Assembly (NCBI GenBank): GCA_028564705.1 | Contig: JAPXFQ010001133.1 | Coordinates: 2,804,001-2,868,000 of the forward strand | DNA length: 64,000 nt | Source: Apricaphanius iberus | Lineage: Eukaryota; Chordata; Actinopteri; Cyprinodontiformes; Aphaniidae | Direction: 5' to 3' | In this document: in pieces, positions 24,201 through 36,200 of the stretch | Layout of the letters: each line of letters begins with the position of its first letter | Numbering within the stretch: the stretch's first letter is position 1 | The notes under the pieces: generated by a model | Databases searched by the model: none | The model's input: only the letters and a program-made list of their open reading frames with translations | What the model was told of the DNA's origin: nothing | Translations under genes and position numbers: made by a program

Positions 24201-27200
24201 TTTTTCTATGGACACGTTCAATGCTACAGTTTTCTCCAAGGTAATTCCACGGCAGCAATGCGAAGCCTAGCGGTCGCGGTTGTACTGTTAGACTAACAAA
24301 ATAAAACCTATACCATCTTTGTGTAGATGATCGAAAAGATTTCTTCCTTCAACACCCATGTAGCGCAATTTTTGACAACCGTCAGCTAACAACAATGGTA
24401 GTCAGTGGGAGTTATCAGTCTTTTTGCCCTCCAGTCAGAAGCTGGGGGCGGAGCTTGGGTGCGTGACATCATGTTTCCATATTAAGTAATATAAGCATGT
24501 TTTTTACTTAATTATGTGCATATTATTATTTAAGCATTTATAAACATTAACACTGACTACTTTTAAGTTGTTATTGTTTTCTTTCTACTCTGGCTATGTA
24601 TGCTTGTATTATTTATATACATATATTACTGTCAGTTCTATACTTTCACCTTTTTTAAATTATAGAACATAATTAAAAACAAAAGAATTTCAGGAATTAA
24701 ATGGAAGAAATTCAGGATAAAAGGTTGTTTAATGCTGATTTATTTTTTAAATAAAGACATATAGACGTCTGTATTTATTTTAGTTAATTAAAGTGCACAG
24801 AAAACGTACTGGACCAGTACTTTAAGTTGCTAATTGCATATCAAACCTTTAGTTTTGTGTGCCATCACACCCCTACTGTTCATCGGTTTATTGAAACAGT
24901 AGTTGTGTTCTTTATCGTGCTTGTTTAATCTTTTTTTTTTAGGCTCTGTGCACTGTTGTGGAGTTATTAAGGAAGCTGAGTCTGTTGGGCCACTTTAAAT
25001 TACTCAAATAAAAGAAAAGCTTTGCTACAGTCAATCAGAATGATTAGAAATGAAATTAGTAAACTCCTGAAGCATCGCGATTAGGGAAAGAGACTGTCAG
25101 GCAAAAGAGGTAAAGACAGAGAAGCTGGAGGATTTGGTTCCAAGCCCATCATGGCAGCTTCTTTATCTTTTTTTTAAAATCAGATATGAACAGCCTGTAG
25201 GAGTCCTTCAGGGGTTCTTCCGTGTTTCCGCGACAACATTTGACCCACCGACATCTGTCTGCCATTTCTGGGACGAACCACATGGTAAATTTGTGATTAG
25301 ACAGATTGGAGACATTACTGAAAGTGATGGGGAAGGAGGGATGAAAGCCTGAGAGTCATAATGATAGCTTTCTTTATCTTTTTTTGTTTTTAATTTGTAG
25401 TGCTGTAGCTGCAGAGTCTGTGCTGTAATCTGTCCTTGTGAAACCACAGAGTCACTTGAGAGGGCTCATCCTGCAGCGCTGAACCAACAGTTTTCTTTGA
25501 CTCAGAAAGGCCTCGTTTGTTCTTTATCTGTAAAGTGAACCTTTGCATGCAGCTTTGTTCCCTCACCTTCAGAGGAATACTTTCCTCCAGGTTGAATTAG
25601 ATCTATTTTGTGTTCTTTCAAAGACTCCTGGCTTATTCCGGCCTCTGTGGGTCTCTGCTCTGTCATTTCTGATCAGCTGGAAACATTCATCACCGCTCAG
25701 ATAACTTCTGTTGCCGATTTATTGCTCTTAAATGCCTCTCCAGTCGGCGGTTGTTGGCTAATGCTGTGGTCTGCTGCAGTGAAAAAACCTCCACCATGAA
25801 ATATGCAACTAGTCCCACGCTGCAGCCAGAAATCTATGCCTCAGCATAATGGAAGATATCATTTGAGGGATTGAAGAACAGGAGGCAAAAAGCTGCTCAT
25901 TCATTAGTCTTCGAGGTTATGGTTGGCTAAAAATACAAGCTGAGCAGCAGTTTGTTGTGAAACTTGCAGGCTTTCGATAGAAACTAATGATGACAAAAGC
26001 ATGACTTCTAGTTTTTGTCAAAAAGCAAAAATAATGAACGTAAATTGAAGAAAAGTGAAACGTGCCTTTATAAATAAGGCTAAAGGTTAGCAGACACGTG
26101 GAACCGGTATCATTGTTCATGTGGATTTAAGGGAAAATGCAGTTATTTGGCTATTAATAGTTAGACTGCTTATGACAGTCAATGAGATAAATAATTTATG
26201 GAAAATTATTTTTGGGGCACCACCTGTTATCAAGAACTATTTTAATGGCCAAATAGATATATATCACTCTCTAATATATTCTTAGCTGGGGCTGAGGTGA
26301 AAATTATGAAGGAATGAATTCTTACAGCGTATTGAAACATTAAACCATGCCATACTGTATTTGTGTGTTGAACAAAAGGGATAACAGTGACTTTCCAAAA
26401 TACAAACGTTTATTTACAAAAAAACAAAAACATTTAATCACTCAAACTAACAACCCACACACTACTGATCAAACTAAATGAATGACTAAAAATAAAATAA
26501 CACAAACGGATAAAAATGCAACAAAAATAGAAACCATGAAATCTGATGTTCTGCTTTTAGGGGAATCTGGATGCTTTAAAGGAACAGGGCATGATTTACA
26601 GATGCTGGAATGAAAGCTAAATTAGTTTAACAATTCTGATTAGTTTTCACTAATTAGCACCATTGATTAATGTGTAAACCAATGAAACAATGTAATGAAA
26701 ATTAAAACATTATTTGGATCAATAAATGTTTGTTTAAAATGATGTGGATAAGAAGTCATTGACCTTTGGAAAATTATGTCTATTTGGATTGATTATGTCA
26801 GTAAAGAATCTAACTCCAGTATTTCGATCCATAAAGGGTTTCAAACCCGGCTAATGAGATTAGTTTCTGTTCTTTATTTTCTTTGAACCGATCTCTATTT
26901 GAACACCTGATTGTTTATTCATTGAGGGCAGCCTGTACTTGAACACGTGGCTAATCTTAGCTTTAGCTCCCAGTTACGTTTGAAGTGGCTCAAATACATT
27001 TATTAAACAATAAACGCAGAAAGGACAACTCCTGTTTGATTGTCAGGAAAATTCTTTAAAAAACCCTTTTTAAAGCTTCAGGCCAAGGCCTGGTTTACCC
27101 AAAGATAACGGAGGAAAATTTTACAAGTTAACAGTAAACACACCTTTTAAAATTAGTGATCCTAACTAGAGCTGTGTTGAAATAATCAAAAATTCAATTC

Positions 27201-30200
27201 CGAATCGATTCTTATAGAAATCGAATCGATTCACAAGTTCAAAAATCGATTTTATCTTTTAGAATAGTTTGCCCTTTTTAAAGTTGAAATGGGAAGGAAC
27301 AGTCCAGAAAGCCATTTTAAGTCTTGTCTGACAGGGTTAATACAGTTTTTTTCTATGGTGAACTGTTACTCACCCAGTGTTAAGTCATTGAATTTCTGGC
27401 ATATAATTAAGATAACAGAAGAAAAAAATAAGCTTTTAATAGCAATGACCGATATCAATATTGAATTGGATCAGATCGAATCGAATCGATTCTTGACATT
27501 TGAATCGATTTCCAGCCCTAATCCTAACTAATGTGCCTCTAACCAAACAGACCATATGAACGTTTAAAGTCATCTGAGTTGCTGTGCAGCAGTGGGTGGG
27601 GGTGGGGGGGGGGGTTCTTCTTGATTCATTACATCCCTTACACAGACATATTTCTATTCCATTCACCAACGATTCCAAACCCAATCGCAGCACATCCATC
27701 TTCTTCTTCTTCCTCTTTATCCGGGGTCGGGTCACGGGCCAGTAGCCTAAGCAGAGAGACCCAGACTTCCCTCTCCCCGGCCACTTGGTCCAGCTCCTCG
27801 GGAGGAATCCCGAGGCGTTCCCAGGCCTGCCGGGAGACAGAGTCCCTCCATAGAGTCCTGGGTCTTCCCCTGGGCCTCCTCCCGGTGGGACGTGCCCGGA
27901 ACACCTCACCAAGGAGGCGTCCAGGAGGCATCCTGACCAGATGCCCGAGCCTCAACTGGCTCCTCTTGATGTTGAGGAGCAGCGACTGTACTCTGAGCCC
28001 CTTACCAATTCTTACCAATCCGCTTATCGATGTCCCGCTACATTTTTCCCTCATTCGTGAACAAGACCCGCCGAAACTTGAACTCTTCCACTTGAGGAAG
28101 GACCGCATCCCCGACCCGAAGAAGGCACCCTTCCCTTTTCCGGCTCAAGACCATGGTCTCTGATTTGGAGGTGCTGATCCTCATCCCAGCCGCTTCACAT
28201 TCGGCTGCGCCTAGATATCCTTTCCATAAATGTTATGAACAGGATCGGTGACAAAGGGCAACCTAGGCGGAGTCCGACTCTCACTGGAAACGAGTCCGAC
28301 TTACTGCCGGCAATCCAATCCAGAATCTGACCCCGGTCATACAGGGACCTAACAGCCCTTATCAAAGGGCCGGGTACCCCATACTCCCGGAGTACCCCCC
28401 ACTGGACTCCCCGAGGGACACTGTCGAACTCCTTCTCCAAGTCCACAAAACACATGTAGACTGGTTGGGCGAACTCCCACGCACCCTCCAGGACCTTGCT
28501 GAGGGTGTAGAGCTGGTCCAGTGTTCCACGGCCAGGACAAAAACCGCATTGTTCCTCCTGAATCCGAGGTTCAACTATCCGTCGGACCCTCCTCTCCAGA
28601 ACCCCTGTATAGACCTCACCAGGGAGGCTCAGAAGTGTGATCCCCCTATAGTTGGAACACACTCTGTGGTCCCCCTTTTTAAGGAGGGGGACCACCACCC
28701 CTGTCTGCCAATCCAGGGAAACTGCCCCCGATGTCCACGCAATATCGCAGAGCCGCGTTAACTAACACAGCCCTACAACATCCAGAGCCTTAAGGAACTC
28801 TGGGCGAATCTCATCCACCCCTGGAGCCTTGCCACCAAGGAGCTTTTTTTCTTCAGCCTGACAGCATCCCTCACTGCCAGTGTCCACCAGCGGGTTCGAG
28901 GGTTGCTGCTGTGACAGGCACCAACCACCTTGCGGCCACAACTATGGTCAGCTGCTTCAACAATGGAGGCACGGAACATGGCCCACTCGGACTCGATGTC
29001 CCCCGCCTCCCCCGGGATCTGTTTGAAGTTCTGCCGGAGGTGAGACAGGGGACTCTGCCAGAAGTTCCTGGCAGGCCCAAACGCGCCGTGAGGGTCTGTC
29101 CACATTTCCAATAATTTCTAATAGCATTCCTCAACCCATTCTTAACCCATTCCCAGTCCCTTCTCAGGCCATTACCTAACTCATTCCCAGCATATACCCC
29201 AACCATTACTGGTCCATTCCTGGCCTATTTCCGACCCATTCCTCCACATTCACAGCCCAATCCTCAACCATTTCTCAACCCATTAATTCATTTCTAATCT
29301 ACTCACAGCCCATTTCCCAATTCATTTTCAGCCTATTCCCAACTCATTCCCATCATATTCCCCAACCATTCCTAGCACCTACCCCTACATATTCCCAACC
29401 ATTCCCATCTTATTTCCCAACTCATTCCCTGCACATTCATTGCCCAATCCTCAACCATTTTCCAACCCATTCTTAATCCGTTCCCAACCCATTCCCAGTC
29501 CATTTGTGTACATTTTCCCAAATCCATTCCCGGCCTATTTATTCCTAGTCCTATTTAGAGGTTGTTGTTTTGTTTTTTTTATCCGCCATATTTTTATTGT
29601 CTTTAAGGCGAGCCTGTAGTTTAGTTACATGAGTAACCTTTTATTTAAGAATAGAGAGCAGTGTGTTGTCAGCATAATATAGAACAAAGGATTGGGCCTA
29701 AACCAGAACCCTGTGGAAAACCATACCTCTGTGGTTTAACCTTGTATGAGGAGAAATGTACATAAATCTCAAATATATTTATTAAAAATCAATAAAGTAG
29801 GCACAGATATTAACTCAGACATCCGGTTTTAATATGAGGCCTCTTCTCTCATGTCTCCAGACAACTCAGATCTGTTATCTGAAAACTATGAGTCCGTGGA
29901 CCACCGGCTGAAGCTTTTCTTGGATGTGGAGGTCTTCGAAGAGGAAGAGGAGCTGCACTCCTTCCTCAAGGTTTGTAGGAAGAGCACACAGATGGGGCGG
30001 ATTTCTCTAGGAAAACGGAGTTCATGTGAAAAAGACGAGTTGTAAGACATTGTTCCTCACCACAGAAACCAAATCACTTCCAGAAGCAGAAACATGGCAG
30101 TTCTAGCTTTGAAAAGTCCCATTAATTATCTCTCTCTCTCGGTCTCTCACGGCTCAAAGGTTCACTTATAAAGCACGGTGCCAATTTCCTAAAGTGGAGC

Positions 30201-33200
30201 TGTGGTTTTGTCAGCCTCTTTAATGTGAAGAGGAACAAATCAGCAGAGGAGGAGCATATCTGGCCTCTGACAGCGACCGATCCGTGTACCGCTAGTGAAA
30301 ACTGATGAGATTGTTTTTAAAAACACCCAATGGGAGCAGTGGTGTCATCAGAATATACAGATGTTAATAGTTTCGTGTTGACATTATGGCTCAACGAGGC
30401 TTGTTATGATGCTATCAGAAAAACAATATTCACCCAAGAAAACAGCTGTTATTTATTGCTCTCTGTTTTGCTTTTTGTGCAGATATCAAATAACATCATG
30501 TTCCTCTTTAATTTCGTTGGATCCACAGATGTCGGCTGTAAAACATGGAGAATCAGGGGAGGTTCCCTCGCTGTTGGTTGTTTCCAACCTGCGGTTATAC
30601 TTTTTGGAAATGACGTCAGACGCGCAGTAAGTAAAATTCCTGCTTTGTTCTTTTAAAAAAATAAAAGGAATCAAGCTATGTTGAACAAAATATTCATCCA
30701 ACTGGGGGTTGTCATCAGTGTTTTTTGCTGCTTTGAAAACTTATTCAAATGGATGGAAAGATGAGTATCTGCTGGTGCCACAAAAGGTATATAATAAAGC
30801 AAAGGCATAACGTGAAACGGTTTCTTTTTGGCTGTAAATGTCACTACAAACCTCCCCACAGAGAAGCACGATGGTGGACTTATCCCTATTATGGGTATTT
30901 TAGGGACATTTCTTTATGATTTAAGGCATAGTGATGCTGATAAATCTGGAAAAGGGTCCTGATCTTGAGCAGTCTGAGGCAAAACTTGAGCGGTTTAGGA
31001 GGAAACCTGAATCTGAGAGGGCTGATATGCATTTATGGCTCATATTTGGTGGTTTTTTACCTTATTTGCTGCTAAAATGTCTCACTAATAATATTTTTGA
31101 ATCTTATCAATTTTCGAAAAGCAAACTCTTGAATCTTAACTTTGTTCACCACAATTTAGCTTTCAACTAAAGTTAATTAAACAAATGCACAAAAGTGACA
31201 AAGCATTAAATGTACAAAACAGGCAAATAAAAGAGAAATGCTGTATAAGACTTTTGTTGAGCCATCAGACAACAATTACTAAGCAGAATATACCGGCTCT
31301 ATTCAAGAGGCTGACCGATTATAGCGATCCATCGCCTAGCTAGCACAGCTGACTACTGGAGAACTACTAAAAACACTTATAATTTACCATTTTCATCGCT
31401 TAAACACCAATACCTTAATATACATTAATAGACAGAGTGGAAACATTATTGGTGCTAGCCTAGAAGCTAACATCCACGGTCTTCCTCTACTTTATTTCTT
31501 AATTTTTGAAGTAAAAATATTGAATGATACACAAAAAGGGGAAACAAACTCTTCAAAAAGCCCCCAAATTTTTGTTGCTAAACAGGCATTTTTTTTAAGA
31601 ATTAAAGGTATTTGACAAGAAAAAGCATCTACCAAACATGCTTGCTCCGTCCTTTTTTGGGGGGTGGAGCAAGCCCTCCAAAACAGGCCAAGAAAAGAAG
31701 AAAAGTGAAACAATTCTCCCACTATTTGCCATTGACGTTTGTTTAAACGGTCACCTTCTACAAAAATAAGATGTTCGCCTTTAGATTATAGTTTAAAACC
31801 ATGAGGAAAAGTACACTTTTACTTGCTACAATATATAGAGTTTACCTTCATTATTAGTCATTTAAAGTCACTAAAAGGAGGACGTGTCTTTTTCCCCACA
31901 ATGTTGCTTCTAATATTTGGTATTGCCAACGTTTGTTTGGAATCCTTGCCCTATTGGACCCGTTTTTATTCTACACAACAGACCCATAACATGCTTGCAT
32001 TTTTTATTGGGCTGGGCGATATAGCCTCAAATCTATTTATAAATAATCTAAAGAATGTGCGGTAATGATATGTATTGCAATATATATTCCTCTTTTATTT
32101 GTTTATGTCAAAATGAATTTTATTACTTTATCTTTAGAATCTTATTGAAAGAAAATTATTATGCAAAATGCTTCTTTTTTATTCACATCTTTTTCTTCAT
32201 ATTGCAAGTCAAAAATGCTCACAACAAAAAGATTTATATTTTTAGATGTTATGTTATAAAGTAAAAGTTAAAGTAAAAATCCCCTGCTGTCCTGGTTATT
32301 TATCAATTTAATGTCGCACAACAATAAACCTTCACATATTTAAATTAAAATTTACTTCCCGACACGTACTCTGCGGCCGCCCACCATGTGACGCAAACGC
32401 TCACTTTAGACGCTCTGCTTTGTTGCAACTGTGAAGCAACACTTAACAAGTCAAGCCGTGTCGAGTCGCGTTACCGATATTACCGGTACAGTACGGCACG
32501 GCAAACGGTAATAGTGGAGAGATGCCTAAAATCTCTACCTTCGGCTACATTTATATCACTTCTATTTTATATATTCCCCACTACCAGTGGTAGAAATATC
32601 GGTATCGTTGCTTCCCTAGTTCAAAGATAGTTTGGTCTGATGAAAGCCAAATTCATTACAGAAACGATCAATCATTCAAGAGGTGGCGCCACAGAGCAGT
32701 TTATTTCAGTCATTATTTCATAACCAGGTCGGTTTTCACATCAAACTGTCTCTCTTTTGTTTTCTTCTACATAATAGTAAAAAAAAAGGAAAAAAAAAGA
32801 ATTCTTCTGATGCTTTTTGAGGTTTTTCCCAGAATCGGCACTCCGTGTTATCCCAGTCTGCCCATCGGTCCGTCTCCCGGCCTTTCTGATGCCTCCTGTT
32901 GTTTCCTCCCTGCAGAGGCCCGCTCGCCGATTGGCTGCGGAAGAAGGACAGCTACCCAATCGTGGAGCTCAGCTACCTGGAGGTGGGGCTGGGCTCCCAA
33001 AGCATTCACATGGAGTTTGCAGATGGAGGCTTGGCCTATACTCTCCTGGTCAGGGACAGTGTGCGCTGCAAGCGCTTCTTCAGCCTGCTGACAGGTAAAC
33101 GCAGGCGACCACATGTGTGACGTCTGCATCCCCACACCCACAGCAGACACATATACATTAGTGCTGGAGGTCATTCTCCTACTGTTCCTCCTTGCACATA

Positions 33201-36200
33201 GGTGGAGGTAGCGGTTATACTGCTGGGTTGTTGTCCTCCTATGACCTCCTCTACGTCTTAATATTTTGTGAAGGGTTAGGTTAGCCAAGGTTTTTCCAGG
33301 ATGTCTCAGTTTGTGACCTGTAGGGGGACTTTTATGTAAATTTGCTATCTTTTAACTTTCAAAAACTGAATATGGTGTGACGTATACATTGAGCTGAGAT
33401 TAAAACCTGGAAAAAGTCTCAATTTTTTAAAGAAAAAAGCTTTTTTCTGAATAGAAATGTTGTACTATTAAAACCCTGGTTGTTCTGCCCAAACTGTCAC
33501 TGAGGATGATTACTACCAGGTTGGACGTGACGGATCCCAGTTAGGAGGTAGAGTGTGGCCTTAATGAGGCGCCCATTAAATCTGCAGTTTTGTTTCCTCA
33601 CTTCCACCAAAGCTAACGTTTCTTTTCTTTCTCTCCCTCTCTGCTTTGAGAGTCTACATCCATAAACAGCTCATTTATTTGTTTGTATTTCATTGTGGCT
33701 GGAAATGTTTCCAGATTTCCTTCGACAAGACCACAGAGGCTCTTGTTCAATTCTCGGTAAAAAAAATGAAAAACTGCAGAAACCCTCCAATGTTTCAGAT
33801 TCCAACCTTCATGTCGGTTCCTGAGACGGTCGGGTTGTTGCTACGCCGACGACTCTCCGTTCTTTACGCCAAACGGACCAGAAACCCGGCAAGAGAAAGA
33901 ATTGGCCAGAGGAAGAGCGGAGAGGCCGAAGCGAAACCAGCCTGGTCCCAACCACAGCTGGAATGACGGTGGACTCGCTGGCTGGAGAGGACGGAAAGGA
34001 TGTGGTTAGAACCAGGACAGCTTCCTGGGGCTGTGACGCAGCTTTGGTTGAAACCTGAGAGACGACAAACACGTGGCAGATGAAACCCGCCGCCAAGAAA
34101 ACCCGCTTGTTTTCCTCTCATTCGTTCCGGTTTATCGCTTCCCAGTTGAGTTTCTCCTGAGTGTGTGCCGTTTTACTTCCAGGTGAAAACTATCTGGAGC
34201 TCTGGAGTTGACGCTGAAGGCACTGAGAGAGCCTGAAACAAGAGGAAGCGGCAACGTTGACACTCACCAGAGCTCCATCCAGACTCCGCCGGCTGCCAGC
34301 TCGCTTCTAAACACTCCGTCAGCCTGTCGCCTTTGCTTATTCATGATCCGTGTCTTGGATGGCACCTCGCTGGCTGTCTGCATGAACACGTTATTTAATC
34401 TGCTAGTCAGTCCATCACCCTGCCTCATGTCAGCACCATGGGAAACTCTACAAGTTGGAGTATTTTAGCAGGAAGCGTTACTTTATCCATCAGTGTGTTT
34501 GTTTTTTAAAATCTAACCTGGCAACGTCTGACACTAACTAACTTGGTTCAAGGTGAAGAATAATTATTAAGCCATTTGTGTTTAGGGCTCCATCCTAGCG
34601 GGTTCCTTTACGACCGCTGGAGTAATTAACCACTTACACATGTCATATAGAACTAATTACTGAACCTGGAATACTTTCTACAGACTCTTTATCAGCATGT
34701 CCTGCTGAGTGATGTGGGATTCCAACATCCTACTAGATGAGTTTTTTGGGGTAAAGACGACCCCTGCACTAATTTTTGTCCCCTACAGTACAGCTGCTGC
34801 CGTTTTTTTATAAATTAGATTTTTTAAAGTTATTGTTACGTTACAGGGTGCTTACCCCTAGCTTTAATCGGTCTTTAAATGCACACGAAACCATTTGTCC
34901 AGAGACTTTTACAAAAACAAATCTGCTTTAAATACATTTGTTTTACATTTGGCTAAATACAATATTTTTAAGGAAATGGTGACAAACATCCTGTTCCTAC
35001 CGTTGTGAATAAAAAGTAAGGTGCCCCATCTTGTTCTTTTTTAAAGCAGACCTGCAAAGGCTTTAGAGCTCTGATTTACAAATTCCTGTCCCACAAATAT
35101 CAGACGACTTCATTGGTTTAGTTGAAATATTTCATGCTTAGTTTATTATTGAGCTGCTAAAAATCACAATGAGTTCCTAGTGGCATTCTTAATTTGTTTT
35201 TGTGGCAATAATGACAAAAACTTTGGTCTTCACTGGTTAAAAGCAGTGGTTTTAAAATCAGGCAAAGGTTATCTTTTGATTAGAGCTTACATTTCCCCTG
35301 TTCACTATCAAAAAATTTAATAAAACAATCATGATCGTGAATGTAATAGTACATCAAAATTCTTGTTTTGTACATATTTGGTGTTTTTAAATCATGGTTT
35401 GTTGTGTTTTCGGTAAAAGTTATTCGTTAAAAATAAATGTGAATGTGCATCTGCTTCAATCAGGATTAAACAAAAAAAAATCCTTGATTTGTTCCTTTAA
35501 ATTTCCTAAATAACTTTTTTCTTTTTTTCTGAAATTTGAACATTTTGAAAGTGTAGAGCTGACTGGAGATTTTATTTTATTTTTTCAAAATAAAATGGTA
35601 CAAGCAGACATAGCCAGAGTTGAAACAATATTCATTCCTCCGACTTTTGTTTTATCCAGAATAAGGAGTTTGGTCTCATTGGATGCTACTGGTAGCCATT
35701 CAGCTTTGCATTGCTTTAGATGAGTGATTCAGTTCAGCTCAGAGCGTGTTTTGGACCTTATTGCTGTTGAAAGATGCGTTTGCTGAATAATTTCTGGTTC
35801 TGTACGTCTTTCTTTTTCTACTTTAGCTGCAGGAGAAACCATCATTGTTCCCAGATAGTGGAGTTTATTGATTTATTCAGGGAGCATCTAGGGCAGTGCT
35901 CTCCGCATTTTCTTGATTCTGAACCACAAATTAAAAATGTAAGGATCCCATGACCTCCACTTCTGGTTAAGCATACAAGCGTTTTTACCAAGTAGGTTAA
36001 AACGTGTCACAAATGTTGACACAATCGGTATCAAAAGGCAGAACATGGCCAGGGAAATATGTTAAGAGTGGTGGAGAGCTGAGAGACAGCAGTGAGGTGT
36101 GCTGTATGAGTGACAGAGGTGTTCAAGATGGAGGTGGGACTCCATCCATCTAAAATAGGGCCAGTAACCAGAGGGAACACTACCTTAAATAATTTGGTTG

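Larger units (their letters stand above)
23075..29860. other. Large stk11ip intron with a hAT MITE and a LINE fragment
   Basis: This 6.8-kb intron is AT-rich. Segments at about 23,270-23,640 and 24,240-24,900 have features of decayed hAT elements (for example TGCCATCACACCCCTA near 24,860), but their ends could not be paired. No exon is needed here, because the phases of the flanking exons match. Confidence 0.6.

Noticed and set aside
33646..33966. A 106-codon plus-strand frame in a stk11ip intron
   Set aside because: No family match that I recognise; including it would break the phase that joins the flanking exons.
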